A DNA stretch of 64,000 bases from Flavobacterium sp. M31R6 (GTDB taxonomy: Bacteria > Bacteroidota > Bacteroidia > Flavobacteriales > Flavobacteriaceae), in the NCBI RefSeq assembly GCF_013284035.1, contig NZ_CP054141.1, positions 3,844,001 through 3,908,000 of the forward strand, read 5' to 3'. Position numbers and translations under genes: made by a program. Below are positions 18,329 through 26,652 of this stretch, in pieces; position 1 is the first letter of the stretch, and the number at the start of each line of letters is the position of its first letter. The notes under the pieces were generated by a model, which made no database searches, had not been told where the DNA came from, and saw only the letters and a list, made by a program, of their open reading frames with translations.

Positions 18329-18355
18329 CAAATATACATTAATGATTTACTTTTG
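18329..18355. promoter_or_regulatory. Divergent -7 elements (TATATTTG on minus, TACTTTTG on plus)
   Basis: CAAATATA at 18329-18336 reads TATATTTG on the minus strand for the FKBP gene. TACTTTTG at 18348-18355 serves the plus-strand S4 gene. They are 11 bases apart, so the two promoters must overlap. Confidence 0.65.
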
Positions 18356-18386
18356 TAAAGTATTTAACTCCGATTTTAGAAAATTC

Positions 18387-18776
18387 ATGAGAATAGACAA
18401 ATATTTATGGTGTGTTCGGTATTACAAAACCAGAAATATGGTAACCGAGGCTTGCAAAAAAAATCACATTACTGTAAATGGCATTATTGCCAAGCCATCA
18501 AAAGAGGTTTTCCCTACCGATAAAATTACTTTTAGAAAAGATCAAATAACACAAATAATTACCGTTCTTGACATCCCCGATAATCGTGTGGGTGCAAAAC
18601 TCGTTGATATCTATCGAAAAAATGAAACTCCAGCCGAAGTCTATGCACACTTAGAATTATTAAAACTTTCAAAAGAGCATTATAGAAAAACTGGAACTGG
18701 AAGACCCACCAAAAAAGACCGAAGAGATATTGATGAATTTGGAAATGAAATAAACGATGAAGACGAAATAGATTAA
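18387..18776 (+). CDS. S4-domain RNA-binding protein (Hsp15/HslR type)
   Basis: This 129-residue basic protein begins with the S4 fold: MRIDKYLWCVRYYKTRNMVT, then HITVNGIIAKPSKEVFPTD. A C-terminal basic/polar tail follows. It resembles the heat-shock protein Hsp15, which binds stalled 50S subunits with peptidyl-tRNA. The open frame starts at 18342, but the -7 box at 18348 places transcription start after that, so 18387 is chosen. Likely role is ribosome rescue or rRNA binding, by homology only. Confidence 0.85.
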   Translation: MRIDKYLWCVRYYKTRNMVTEACKKNHITVNGIIAKPSKEVFPTDKITFRKDQITQIITVLDIPDNRVGAKLVDIYRKNETPAEVYAHLELLKLSKEHYRKTGTGRPTKKDRRDIDEFGNEINDEDEID

Positions 18777-18841
18777 AAAAACCAGTTTCAATTTTCAGTT
18801 TTGAAACTAGATTTAATCATATAAAATTCGCCGAACTTTTT

Positions 18842-18849
18842 TATCTTTG
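18842..18849 (+). promoter_or_regulatory. -7 promoter element TATCTTTG
   Basis: A perfect TAnnTTTG match 20 bases before the ATG at 18869. Confidence 0.55.
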
Positions 18850-18868
18850 AAAAAAATAACAATACGCC

Positions 18869-19369
18869 ATGAGCAAAAATATTATTCTTACCAATCAACA
18901 AATTGAACACACTACCAAAAGAATAGCTTACCAAATCTATGAAACTTTTGTAGAGGAAGAAGAAATCGTGATTGCTGGAATTACAACAAATGGCTTTATT
19001 TTTGCCGAAAAAATTGCTCAAGAATTGACAACTATTTCGCCTATCAAAATTTCGCTTTGCGAAGTTAATGTCAGCAAACAAAATCCAGAATTACCCATAA
19101 CTACTTCCTTAACAAAAGAACAATACAGCAATAAAGGCTTAATACTAGTAGATGATGTATTGAGCTCTGGAACTACATTAATATATGCGGTAAAGCATTT
19201 TTTGGATGTTCCTTTAAAAAAGTTCAAAACCGTTGTCCTTGTTGACAGAAATCACAAAAAATTCCCGATTAAAGCCGATTTTAAAGGAATATCACTTTCT
19301 ACTTCCCTATTAGAACACGTAGATGTTGTTTTCGACAAGAATGGCGATAGTTATGCCAGTTTAAGCTAA
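18869..19369 (+). CDS. PyrR-like phosphoribosyltransferase family protein
   Basis: The 166-residue protein has the type I phosphoribosyltransferase PRPP loop LILVDDVLSSGTTLIYA (about residues 89-105), preceded by VIAGITTNGFIFAEKIAQEL. The size and order resemble PyrR and hypoxanthine/uracil PRTases, but the base-specificity hood is too divergent to name the substrate. Its stop overlaps the convergent aroK by 9 bases, so no terminator separates them. Confidence 0.8.
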   Translation: MSKNIILTNQQIEHTTKRIAYQIYETFVEEEEIVIAGITTNGFIFAEKIAQELTTISPIKISLCEVNVSKQNPELPITTSLTKEQYSNKGLILVDDVLSSGTTLIYAVKHFLDVPLKKFKTVVLVDRNHKKFPIKADFKGISLSTSLLEHVDVVFDKNGDSYASLS

Positions 19370-19879
19370 TAGATTTAAAATATCATTTACCGTTTCCTCG
19401 ATTGATTTATCATCAACATTCACTTTATATTGTGCATGGTTGTAATAAAAGCTTCTATCAAAAAGGTGTTTGGCTATAAACTCTTTCATTTCTTCTTCGC
19501 TTTTATCCGCAATAAGCGGCCTTTTGCTTTTATTAGACACCAATCTATTAAATAACGTATCTATCGATGCCTTCAAATAAATAGAAGTCACCTCATCCCC
19601 TATTAACAATTCATGATTATTAGCATAGCAAGGTGTCCCTCCTCCTAGTCCAATGATAATTTCCTCTGGAGTATTCAATAATTCGACAAAATAAGTATGT
19701 TCCAATTTTCTAAAATGGATTTCTCCATGATCTTCAAAAATCTGTTTGATTGACATTTTTTCGTTTTTTTCGATATATTCATCGAGATCAACATACGGAA
19801 TTGAGACGATTCCAGAAAGTTTTTGAGCGATTGTAGACTTCCCACAACCCATATACCCTAATAATATAATTTTTTTCAT
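19361..19879 (-). CDS. aroK: Shikimate kinase
   Basis: This 172-residue kinase phosphorylates shikimate for chorismate and aromatic amino-acid synthesis. It has the P-loop IILLGYMGCGKSTIAQKL, the substrate motifs YVDLDEYIEK and IIGLGGGTPCY, and the lid Arg in KSKRPLIADKS. Length matches AroK/AroL. It ends convergent to, and overlapping, the phosphoribosyltransferase gene. Confidence 0.95.
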   Translation of the reverse strand: MKKIILLGYMGCGKSTIAQKLSGIVSIPYVDLDEYIEKNEKMSIKQIFEDHGEIHFRKLEHTYFVELLNTPEEIIIGLGGGTPCYANNHELLIGDEVTSIYLKASIDTLFNRLVSNKSKRPLIADKSEEEMKEFIAKHLFDRSFYYNHAQYKVNVDDKSIEETVNDILNLLA

Positions 19880-19949
19880 TTGAATAAGCCCTTACAAATT
19901 AAGGCATTAAGATTATTTGTTTAAAAAAGACAAATTTATAATAAAATTG

Positions 19950-19982
19950 CTTGGAAACTTCAAAAAAAAGTCCCTATATTTG
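19950..19982 (+). promoter_or_regulatory. Promoter of the tRNA cluster
   Basis: TATATTTG at 19975-19982 is a perfect -7 box; CTTG at 19950-19953 is a partial -33 box 21 bases upstream. The first tRNA begins at 20007. Confidence 0.65.
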
Positions 19983-20006
19983 CACCCGCATTCAAGGAAA
20001 GAATAT

Positions 20007-20079
20007 GACTCGATAGCTCAGTTGGTAGAGCACATCACTTTTAATGATGGGGTCCTGGGTTCGAGCCCCAGTCGGGTCA
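20007..20079 (+). tRNA. tRNA-Lys (UUU)
   Basis: A 73-base cloverleaf. The acceptor GACTCGA pairs with TCGGGTC, the D arm has AGCTCAGTTGGTAGAGC, the anticodon stem CATCA/TGATG carries the loop CTTTTAA (anticodon TTT), and the T arm contains GGTTCGAGCCCC. CCA is not encoded. Confidence 0.95.
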
Positions 20080-20117
20080 CAATTTTAGTGATCAACACAT
20101 ATTTTCCTTGAAGCAAT

Positions 20118-20190
20118 GACTCGATAGCTCAGTTGGTAGAGCACATCACTTTTAATGATGGGGTCCTGGGTTCGAGCCCCAGTCGGGTCA
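20118..20190 (+). tRNA. tRNA-Lys (UUU), second copy
   Basis: Sequence identical to the tRNA at 20007-20079, 38 bases downstream. It is a tandem duplication, with the T of the TGACTC junction shared in the flanks. Same transcript as the neighbouring tRNAs. Confidence 0.95.
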
Positions 20191-20232
20191 CAAAAGGTCG
20201 AGTAATTTATTACTTGACCTTTTATTTTTTAA

Positions 20233-20315
20233 GGCCACGTGGAGAAACGGTAGACTTGCCATCTTGAGGGGGTGGTGCTCGTAAGGGCGTGTGGGTTCAA
20301 ATCCCACCGTGGTCA
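20233..20315 (+). tRNA. tRNA-Leu (GAG)
   Basis: An 83-base class II tRNA with the long variable arm. The acceptor GGCCACG pairs with CGTGGTC (one G-U). The anticodon stem CCATC/GGTGG encloses TTGAGGG, giving anticodon GAG. The T arm is GTGGGTTCAAATCCCAC. CCA is not encoded. Confidence 0.93.
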
Positions 20316-20322
20316 CAAAATC

Positions 20323-20375
20323 AAAAAGAGTATTAAAAAAGTAGGCTTATATAGCCCTTTTTTAATACTCTTTTT
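20323..20375 (+). terminator. Terminator of the tRNA cluster
   Basis: A perfect 19-base inverted repeat: 20323-20341 pairs with 20357-20375. Loop GGC/GCC bases add further pairing. It ends in five T. Confidence 0.85.
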
Positions 20376-20530
20376 GGTTTCAAAGCGGAATTTTATGGAA
20401 GCGCAAATCAATATTATTGTTAATTTTTAATTATTTTTTTTATTCTAATGCAATATACAGCAAATAAAAACGTTAATTTACTCAAATTAAACACATTAGT
20501 AATCCCTTTCTACCAAAACAAATTTAGTCC

Positions 20531-20875
20531 ATGAAAAAAACTGCAAAATCATCAAAATACAATTTATCCCTATTTTTAAGCTTTGCCTTTATACTTTTGG
20601 CTACAATAACTGCTAATTCGCAAACCGTTCGATATGATAGTGTAAGTAAACAAAAATATGTACTTGTAGATGTCCAAAAAACCTATGAACGAATTGCCGA
20701 CAAGGGCTATGAATCGGTTGAAATCTATGAGTCTCTTGGAAATTACTATTATGAAAATAAAAATTACCTAAAATCAAAATTATATTTTGACAAGCTATTT
20801 GGTAAATACAGTTTATCTCAAATTTCCTCCAAAAGCAAAGAACGATATCAATTAATAAGGAAATCGATTTATTAG
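20531..20875 (+). CDS. Small secreted protein with one TPR-like unit
   Basis: This 114-residue protein has a signal peptide (NLSLFLSFAFILLATITANS). A short mature part follows whose helices (YESVEIYESLGNYYYENKNY, then LKSKLYFDKLFGKY) resemble a tetratricopeptide pair. It is similar to the opening TPR segment of flavobacterial OmpA-family (MotB-like) proteins but lacks everything downstream. It could be a free-standing adaptor or a truncated relative. No operon partner. Confidence 0.55.
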   Translation: MKKTAKSSKYNLSLFLSFAFILLATITANSQTVRYDSVSKQKYVLVDVQKTYERIADKGYESVEIYESLGNYYYENKNYLKSKLYFDKLFGKYSLSQISSKSKERYQLIRKSIY

Positions 20876-21038
20876 AAATCATTTAATACTCAGCGTAAAA
20901 CAGTAGCTATATCAAAACTTTATAGCTGCTGTTTTTTTTTACATTAAACCCAAACTCGTATCTTCTTTAAAAAATTTAAACACAAATTTTAAAAAAAGTC
21001 ATAACTTTCAACTTCCTAATTGCAAAATTAAAATCCAA

Positions 21039-21497
21039 ATGACGACACTACTCATAAATAAGAAGAAATACACTATCGATGTTGACCCTGAAATGCCTTT
21101 GCTTTGGGCTATTAGAGACAGTATCGGTCTTACTGGGACCAAATTTGGCTGCGGTATTGGTGCTTGCGGCGCTTGCAAAGTATTAGTTGACAATGTCGCT
21201 ACCTATTCATGCTTGACTCCTGTTTCAACGGTTGTCGGCAAAAACATTACAACTATTGAGGGTACAGCGGAAAATTTGCAATTATTACAAAAATCATGGG
21301 AAGAATTCAACGTGCCCCAATGCGGCTATTGCCAACCTGGACAATTAATAACGGCCACTTCTCTACTCAATTCTAATAAAAACCCTTCGGATACTGATAT
21401 TGACGATGCCATGAGTGGTAATATTTGCCGCTGTGGCACTTACCAGCGTATCAAAAATGCCATTAAACATACCGTAGAACTTAAAAAACAACGCTAG
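21039..21497 (+). CDS. [2Fe-2S] subunit of a xanthine-dehydrogenase-family molybdenum hydroxylase
   Basis: The 152-residue electron-transfer subunit has both clusters of the family. The plant-ferredoxin-like first cluster is GCGIGACGACKVLVDN, then SCLTP. The helical second cluster is QCGYCQPGQLI, then NICRCGTYQRI. Eight Cys ligands are visible. Small stand-alone subunits of this type pair with large Mo subunits as in isoquinoline 1-oxidoreductase (IorA). It is 2 bases upstream of the Mo subunit gene. Confidence 0.93.
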   Translation: MTTLLINKKKYTIDVDPEMPLLWAIRDSIGLTGTKFGCGIGACGACKVLVDNVATYSCLTPVSTVVGKNITTIEGTAENLQLLQKSWEEFNVPQCGYCQPGQLITATSLLNSNKNPSDTDIDDAMSGNICRCGTYQRIKNAIKHTVELKKQR

Positions 21498-21499
21498 TC

Positions 21500-23683
21500 A
21501 TGAATGAAATTCAAAACATAAGTCGCAGGGCTTTTATCAAGAACATGGGATTAGCGTCTGGTGGATTAATCTTAGCATGTAATTATACTTTATTCTCCCA
21601 AAATACCGAATCGGGAACTGTAACTGAATTTAATCCTAATCTGTTTGTACAATTAAATTCGGACGGAAGTCTTATTATAATTGCTGCTCGCTCCGAAATG
21701 GGTAATGGAGTAAGAACTTCCTTGACCTCTGTAGTTGCTGATGAAATGGAAGCCGATTGGAATAGAGTCTCAGTAAAACAAGCCACAGGAGACGCCAAAT
21801 ATGGTGACCAAAACACCGATGGCTCCAGAAGTGTAGCCGATTTTTACGACACCATGCGAACAATGGGTGCCATGACTCGAATGATGCTTATAACCGCTGC
21901 CGCAAAAAAATGGCAAGTTCCCGAAAGTGAATGTACGGCCAAGAACCATTTTATTATTCATTCCAGCGGAAAAAAAATAGGCTTTGGAGAATTGGTAGAT
22001 ATAGTAAAAACATTACCCGTTCCAACAGCCATTAGTTATAAAAATCCTAAAGATTTCAAATATATTGGTAAAACGCTAAAAAGTGTTGATGTTAAAGATT
22101 TTGCAAACGGAAGTGCCATTTACGGCATTGACAAACGCTTACCCAACATGAAAATAGTTGCCATAGCAAGATGCCCCGTTACTTTTGGAACTGTCAAATC
22201 TTTTAACAAAACAGCAGCCATGAAAATTCGTGGTGTACAAGATGTAATCGAAATTCCAAGAATCGAAAAACCTTTCGGTCCACTTGGTGGCGTTGCGGTT
22301 ATTGCTTCGAATACTTGGGCCGCATTTAAAGGAAAAGAAGCTCTTGAAATACAATGGAATTATGGCAAAAACGAAGGTTATGATTCCGAGAAATATATGA
22401 CCGAGTTAACTGAAAGAGTTCATAAAGCAGGCAAAGTTGAAAAAGAAATTGGTGATGTAAACAAAGCTTTTAGCGAAGCTGCTAAAGTTATCGAAAGTAC
22501 TTTTCAATTACCTCACTTGGCGCATGCCCCGATGGAAGTTCCCAATGCGGTAGCTTGGGTTCAAGGGGACACTTGTGAAGTTTGGGCACCCACTCAATCT
22601 CCACAATCTGCCAGAGAGGAAGTCTCTAATTATTTGGGAACCGCGCTAGATAAAGTTACTATAAATGTCACTTTCCTTGGTGGTGGTTTTGGACGAAAAT
22701 CAAAACCCGACTATATTGTAGAAGCGGCTATGGTTTCCAAAGCCATCAATGCACCTGTACAAGTGGTTTGGTCAAGGGAAGACGACATAAAACATGGTTA
22801 TTATCATACCGTAAGTTCACAATACATGAAAGCTTCGCTGGATCCGCAAGGCAATGTTACAGGTTGGTTGCACCGCTCTGCATTTCCCTCAATAATGTCC
22901 ACCTTTAAACCAGGCACCGATTATCCTGCCGGATGGGAAGCCTCCAGTGCTGCTGACGTTCCTTTTGCCATAAAAAATTTCAAAGTTGAATCAGGTCAAG
23001 CCCCTGCAATGGTTAGAATTGGATGGATGCGTTCGGTGATTAATATTCTACATGGATTTTCCATCAATGTTTTTGCCGATGAATTGGCACATGCCGCCAA
23101 ACAGGATCCATTAGAATTCAGGCTAAAATTAATTGGTGACGATCGAATAGAAGACACCAAAGACCCCATAAAATACAATACAGCTCGCCTCAAAAATGTT
23201 TTGAAAATGGCAGCAAAAAATGCCAATTGGGGGAAACCATTACCCAAAGGGCATGTGCACGGAATAGCGGTTCATTATAGTTTTTATTCCTATGTAGCTT
23301 CCGTTGTCGAAGTTTCAATGGTTGATGACAAAGTAAAAGTACATAATGTTCATACTGTTATTGATTGCGGAATAGCAGTTAATAAGGACACCATAAAATC
23401 TCAATTGGAAGGTGCTGCTGTTTTCGGAATGTCATTGGCCTATTACGGAAAAATAACGGCTAAGGATGGAGCAATTGAACAAAACAGCTACAGTGACTAC
23501 CGAATGATTCGAATGAATGAAATTCCAAAGGTTCACGTAGAAATTGTGGAAAGTTCAGAAAGACCGACCGGAGTTGGAGAACCTGGCGTTCCGGTAATTG
23601 CCCCGGCCATAATCAATGCCATCTTCAAACTAACAGGAAAGCGGTATTACAACTTGCCTTTAAGTGATTACGATCTTGTATAA
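21500..23683 (+). CDS. Molybdopterin-binding large subunit, isoquinoline-1-oxidoreductase-like, Tat-exported
   Basis: This 727-residue subunit opens with a twin-arginine signal (SRRAFIKNMGLASGGLILAC). Export of the folded cofactor enzyme is therefore likely, and the Cys suggests possible lipid anchoring. The Mo-binding half shows FLGGGFGRKSKPDY, PMEVPNAVAWVQG and the C-terminal RPTGVGEPGVPVIAPAIINA, whose Glu in GEPGV matches the catalytic Glu of xanthine dehydrogenases. No FAD subunit gene is adjacent, so electrons probably pass to a cytochrome or quinone partner. Substrate unknown: an N-heterocycle or aldehyde is plausible. Confidence 0.9.
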   Translation: MNEIQNISRRAFIKNMGLASGGLILACNYTLFSQNTESGTVTEFNPNLFVQLNSDGSLIIIAARSEMGNGVRTSLTSVVADEMEADWNRVSVKQATGDAKYGDQNTDGSRSVADFYDTMRTMGAMTRMMLITAAAKKWQVPESECTAKNHFIIHSSGKKIGFGELVDIVKTLPVPTAISYKNPKDFKYIGKTLKSVDVKDFANGSAIYGIDKRLPNMKIVAIARCPVTFGTVKSFNKTAAMKIRGVQDVIEIPRIEKPFGPLGGVAVIASNTWAAFKGKEALEIQWNYGKNEGYDSEKYMTELTERVHKAGKVEKEIGDVNKAFSEAAKVIESTFQLPHLAHAPMEVPNAVAWVQGDTCEVWAPTQSPQSAREEVSNYLGTALDKVTINVTFLGGGFGRKSKPDYIVEAAMVSKAINAPVQVVWSREDDIKHGYYHTVSSQYMKASLDPQGNVTGWLHRSAFPSIMSTFKPGTDYPAGWEASSAADVPFAIKNFKVESGQAPAMVRIGWMRSVINILHGFSINVFADELAHAAKQDPLEFRLKLIGDDRIEDTKDPIKYNTARLKNVLKMAAKNANWGKPLPKGHVHGIAVHYSFYSYVASVVEVSMVDDKVKVHNVHTVIDCGIAVNKDTIKSQLEGAAVFGMSLAYYGKITAKDGAIEQNSYSDYRMIRMNEIPKVHVEIVESSERPTGVGEPGVPVIAPAIINAIFKLTGKRYYNLPLSDYDLV

Positions 23684-23724
23684 CTGATTGACAAATTAAA
23701 ATCCCAAACGAATACTTATTTTTA

Positions 23725-24486
23725 ATGAACAATTGGATTGAACTATTACAAGATTTTAAAAACAAAAAGAAACCTGTTGCACTTGTTACCGTTACTAAAA
23801 TTCTTGGTTCGGCTCCATGTAAAGTAGCTTCAAAAATGATTGTCACGCCACAAAAAGAAATATACGGAACGATCGGTGGCGGAAAATTGGAATTTCAGGT
23901 AATCGACGAAGCTGTTCGGGCTATTCGAGAAAACAAAATTTTAGAATGCACTTATACTTTAGGCCCCGAATTTGAACAATGTTGCGGAGGAAAAGTAGAA
24001 TTAATTATTGAGCCCATGAATCAATCCCCAGAATTATACCTTTTTGGAGCTGGACATATAGGTGTTGCCATATGCGAGGTTTTAAAAGACACACCTTTCG
24101 CTATTACTCTTCTTGACACTCGGGAAGATTGGAGAGAAACTATCGAAATTGACCAAACGGTTACTTACAGTGCCATTCCTTTTGACCTTTATAAACAAAC
24201 CATAAACTGGGGACCGAATTGTTACGTAGTAATTTTGACTCACGACCACAAATTGGATTTTGAAATTACCGCTTTGGCATTACACGAACAAACCAAATAT
24301 ATTGGATTGATTGGAAGTAAAACCAAGAAAAACAAATTCAATAACTTATTGATAAACGAATTGAATTTTAAACCCGGAATTTCTCCCGTTCATTGCCCGA
24401 TTGGATTGGATTTGGGTGGTAATTCCCCTAAAGAAATTGCCATAAGCGTCGCTTCTGAATTACTGAAAGTCTATTATGGAAAATAA
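23725..24486 (+). CDS. XdhC-family maturation factor
   Basis: The 253-residue protein has the N-terminal XdhC/CoxI domain (APCKVASKMIVTPQ, TIGGGKLEFQVIDEA, FEQCCGGKVELIIEP). A Rossmann-like C-terminal domain begins LYLFGAGHIGVAICEVL and continues to GLIGSKTKKNKF. XdhC proteins bind Mo cofactor, help sulfurate it and insert it into xanthine-dehydrogenase-type enzymes. Its position after the Mo subunit fits that role. Its end overlaps the next gene by 11 bases. Confidence 0.92.
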   Translation: MNNWIELLQDFKNKKKPVALVTVTKILGSAPCKVASKMIVTPQKEIYGTIGGGKLEFQVIDEAVRAIRENKILECTYTLGPEFEQCCGGKVELIIEPMNQSPELYLFGAGHIGVAICEVLKDTPFAITLLDTREDWRETIEIDQTVTYSAIPFDLYKQTINWGPNCYVVILTHDHKLDFEITALALHEQTKYIGLIGSKTKKNKFNNLLINELNFKPGISPVHCPIGLDLGGNSPKEIAISVASELLKVYYGK

Positions 24487-25111
24487 TACCGTATTCGTAT
24501 TATTGGCCGGTGGCAAATCCGAAAGAATGGGTGTTGCAAAAGGCTTACTTGAATACCAAAATACCTATTGGATTTTGGAGCAATTGAACCGAATTTCAAC
24601 TTCAACAATAACCGAAGTTTATATCGGATTAGGTTATCGTTACGACGAATATTTAAATAAAATTGCTTGGTTTACAGAAGCACAATTACATTTTGTTTCA
24701 TATAAAAATTTAAAGGTAAGAGTTCTCATAAACCAAAATCCTGAACTTGGATCTTTCTCGACACTTCAAACCGTTTTGAGGCAAATTTCCAAAAACAAAT
24801 CGGTATTAATTAATCCCATTGACATTCCGATATTGAACACAACAGAATTGCAGAACATTATTGCAGAACAAAACCAAATTGTACTTCCAAATTTCGAAGG
24901 TAAAAATGGTCATCCGATAAAGCTAGATTCTGAATTTTGGAACACCTTGCTTTTACTTAATCCATCCGATGAAAAAAGTCGATTGGATTTAGAAATCAAA
25001 AAAATAATTCCTTCCAAAATAACAACAATAACAGTAACCGATTCCTGCATCCTAAAAAACTTAAACACACATAACGATTGGGCAACGTATTTAGCCCAAA
25101 GTAGGCATTAG
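24476..25111 (+). CDS. MobA-like NTP transferase (molybdenum cofactor nucleotidyltransferase type)
   Basis: This 211-residue protein begins with the nucleotidyltransferase signature VLLAGGKSERMGVAKGLLEY. PIDIPILNT, a metal-binding Asp-x-Asp-like stretch, and KNGHPIKLDSEFWN follow. It belongs with MobA/MocA, which attach GMP or CMP to molybdopterin. Enzymes of the xanthine-dehydrogenase family use the cytosine form in many bacteria, so a MocA-like activity is the likelier guess. Overlap with xdhC suggests translational coupling. Confidence 0.82.
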   Translation: MENNTVFVLLAGGKSERMGVAKGLLEYQNTYWILEQLNRISTSTITEVYIGLGYRYDEYLNKIAWFTEAQLHFVSYKNLKVRVLINQNPELGSFSTLQTVLRQISKNKSVLINPIDIPILNTTELQNIIAEQNQIVLPNFEGKNGHPIKLDSEFWNTLLLLNPSDEKSRLDLEIKKIIPSKITTITVTDSCILKNLNTHNDWATYLAQSRH

Positions 25112-25130
25112 ATTTTATTTCACAGAGAAA

Positions 25131-25228
25131 CGCGAAGAATTCATAGAGATTCACAAAGGTTTTAAACACAATTTAAATAATCCTTTTTTTCTTTTCGAAC
25201 CTTTGTGCCTCCTTTGAGTATCTTCGCG
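25131..25228. repeat. Long imperfect inverted repeat (CGCGAAGA ... TCTTCGCG)
   Basis: CGCGAAGAATTCATAGAG and further to 25161 pairs imperfectly with 25198-25228 (CACAAAGGTT/AACCTTTGTG, CGCGAAGA/TCTTCGCG). The spacer is about 36 bases. This type of 'cacagag...caaag' palindrome is common between flavobacterial genes. Confidence 0.6.
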
Positions 25229-25276
25229 AAATTTAATTGTGGAATATTAATTCAAATTCCAATCAGAAATAAACAT

Positions 25277-25314
25277 AAAAAAAGCGTCTCGAAATCTATC
25301 GAAACGCTTTTTTA
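25277..25314. terminator. Bidirectional terminator between the Mo operon and DUF4252 genes
   Basis: AAAGCGTcTCGA pairs with TCGAaACGCTTT, with A and T runs on the two sides. It lies just beyond the minus-strand DUF4252 gene. Confidence 0.75.
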
Positions 25315-25329
25315 AAATTAAATTCAACC

Positions 25330-25869
25330 TTATTTCTTGATTAATTCCTGCAATGGTTTTAATTGCTCCAAATCCAATTTGGATTCTTTCAAAACCGAAA
25401 TCATATTCATAATGTTCGTTGGATTCATATCTTTTCCCAAAACTCGGATAACTGCAAAACCAGCATCGTTTTTATTGGCAAAAAACACAAATTCATTGAT
25501 ATGCTCGTCTGTCCCCACATAACTTACCGAAGCCCCTTCCTTGCCTGAACCAAACTTCATCAGCTGTTGATAGTTCGGGTTTTTCAGAATCAAGTTAACC
25601 TTGGCTCGTTCTGCTTCAAACTGCGCTTTGTTTTTATCGTTCAATTTGAAAGCCAAAATATTCATTTTATCAAAAGAATGCAATGCTTCACTTTGAGCAA
25701 CAGTCAATTTTGTTTTATCAACATTCAAAATGTTTGATGAAATATCCAAGGCGATAAAATCTTTGTTCTCGGTATTTTCAACAAAGTATTTTTGTAAAGT
25801 AGGCTCTGAGTTACAGCTTCCAAAAACCAAACTGACAAGCAACGTGATTATAAATAATATGACTTTCAT
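25330..25869 (-). CDS. DUF4252 lipoprotein
   Basis: The 179-residue protein has a lipobox signal (LVSLVFGSC). The mature region matches DUF4252: KDFIALDISSNILNVDK, then VSYVGTDEHINEFVFFAN and GFAVIRVLGKDMNP. Members are secreted Bacteroidota proteins of unknown function, often found behind ECF sigma/anti-sigma pairs as here. It is 1 base downstream of a second DUF4252 gene, so the two are paralogues in one operon. Confidence 0.82.
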   Translation of the reverse strand: MKVILFIITLLVSLVFGSCNSEPTLQKYFVENTENKDFIALDISSNILNVDKTKLTVAQSEALHSFDKMNILAFKLNDKNKAQFEAERAKVNLILKNPNYQQLMKFGSGKEGASVSYVGTDEHINEFVFFANKNDAGFAVIRVLGKDMNPTNIMNMISVLKESKLDLEQLKPLQELIKK

Positions 25870-25870
25870 T

Positions 25871-26398
25871 TTACTTTTTACCTTTAGTTGCTTTTTTCAA
25901 ATCATCACCTCCAGGAATTTTCATTTTATCAGTCAAGACCGAAATCTCATTCAAATCAAAGTCTCCTGTCAATGACATCAAAACAGTGTCTTCATCTTTT
26001 CCTCCTTCAACAAACATTAACAACTCTTTAATTTGACTGTCTTTGGCTCCAGATTTCACCATTATTTTAATGTTTCTTCCTTTGTCATTTACACGCATCA
26101 ATTCTTCCAAACCTGCAGTTTTTATATACTTGTCTGCTGCAGTTTTCATTTCGCCTTCTACCCTTGTACTTTGAGTGGTAAACACTTTCAAATTATCCAA
26201 TTTCTTTATCAGATTCATATATTGCTGTGCCTCTTTATCGGAGGTATCCACTTTTACTTTACTCATCAATTCAAACATCTTCTTATTGACAACAATCGAT
26301 GTTACATCGTCTTGACCGTCAAATTTATCGAATGCTCCTTGCGCAAAAAACGGACTTGATACTAATACTACTACTAATGTGATTATTAACTTCTTCAT
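25871..26398 (-). CDS. DUF4252 secreted protein
   Basis: This 175-residue paralogue of the next gene has a cleavable signal (KLIITLVVVLVSSPFFAQG) and no lipobox Cys. The body shows FDKFDGQDDVTSIVVNKKMF, a conserved opening of DUF4252, and INEFV-like SQIKELLMFVEGGK. It lies between the putative anti-sigma gene (after a 254-base repeat-containing spacer) and the DUF4252 lipoprotein. Function unknown. Confidence 0.82.
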   Translation of the reverse strand: MKKLIITLVVVLVSSPFFAQGAFDKFDGQDDVTSIVVNKKMFELMSKVKVDTSDKEAQQYMNLIKKLDNLKVFTTQSTRVEGEMKTAADKYIKTAGLEELMRVNDKGRNIKIMVKSGAKDSQIKELLMFVEGGKDEDTVLMSLTGDFDLNEISVLTDKMKIPGGDDLKKATKGKK

Positions 26399-26520
26399 TT
26401 TATTTTGATTTAATGATTATTTTTAAAATTCAATTCAACTAATGGGCTTGAATGCTCTAGAATCACTCTCGCTTTATTTTTATTATTTTTATTTTCTTCA
26501 ACTAATTTTTTAAAATCTTT

Positions 26521-26617
26521 TGGGCGTGTCCCTACGGGTCGTGCTGTACGTTCCCGCTTTTTTTTATCCCGTAAAAAACGGGATCAAAAAAAGAGCTCCA
26601 CTGCCATCACTCACGCA
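26521..26617 (-). repeat. Intergenic hairpin element, second member of the 14841 family
   Basis: Read on the minus strand it starts TTTTGCGTGAGTGAT and ends GGGACACGCCCA, matching the ends of the element at 14841-14970. The body differs; it includes a perfect hairpin ATCCCGT/ACGGGAT at 26566-26584 and the phrase GTACAGCACGACCCG. It sits between the anti-sigma and DUF4252 genes. Confidence 0.6.
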
Positions 26618-26652
26618 AAACAAAATCTGATTTATTCTGACATTTATTCCTT

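Noticed and set aside
19917..20111. 64-residue plus-strand frame across the tRNA-Lys gene
   Set aside because: It runs through a complete tRNA cloverleaf and its promoter, so it is not a protein gene.
20007..20190. Tandem tRNA-Lys copies as a sign of an integrated element
   Set aside because: No integrase, attachment repeat or foreign composition nearby; an ordinary tandem tRNA duplication.
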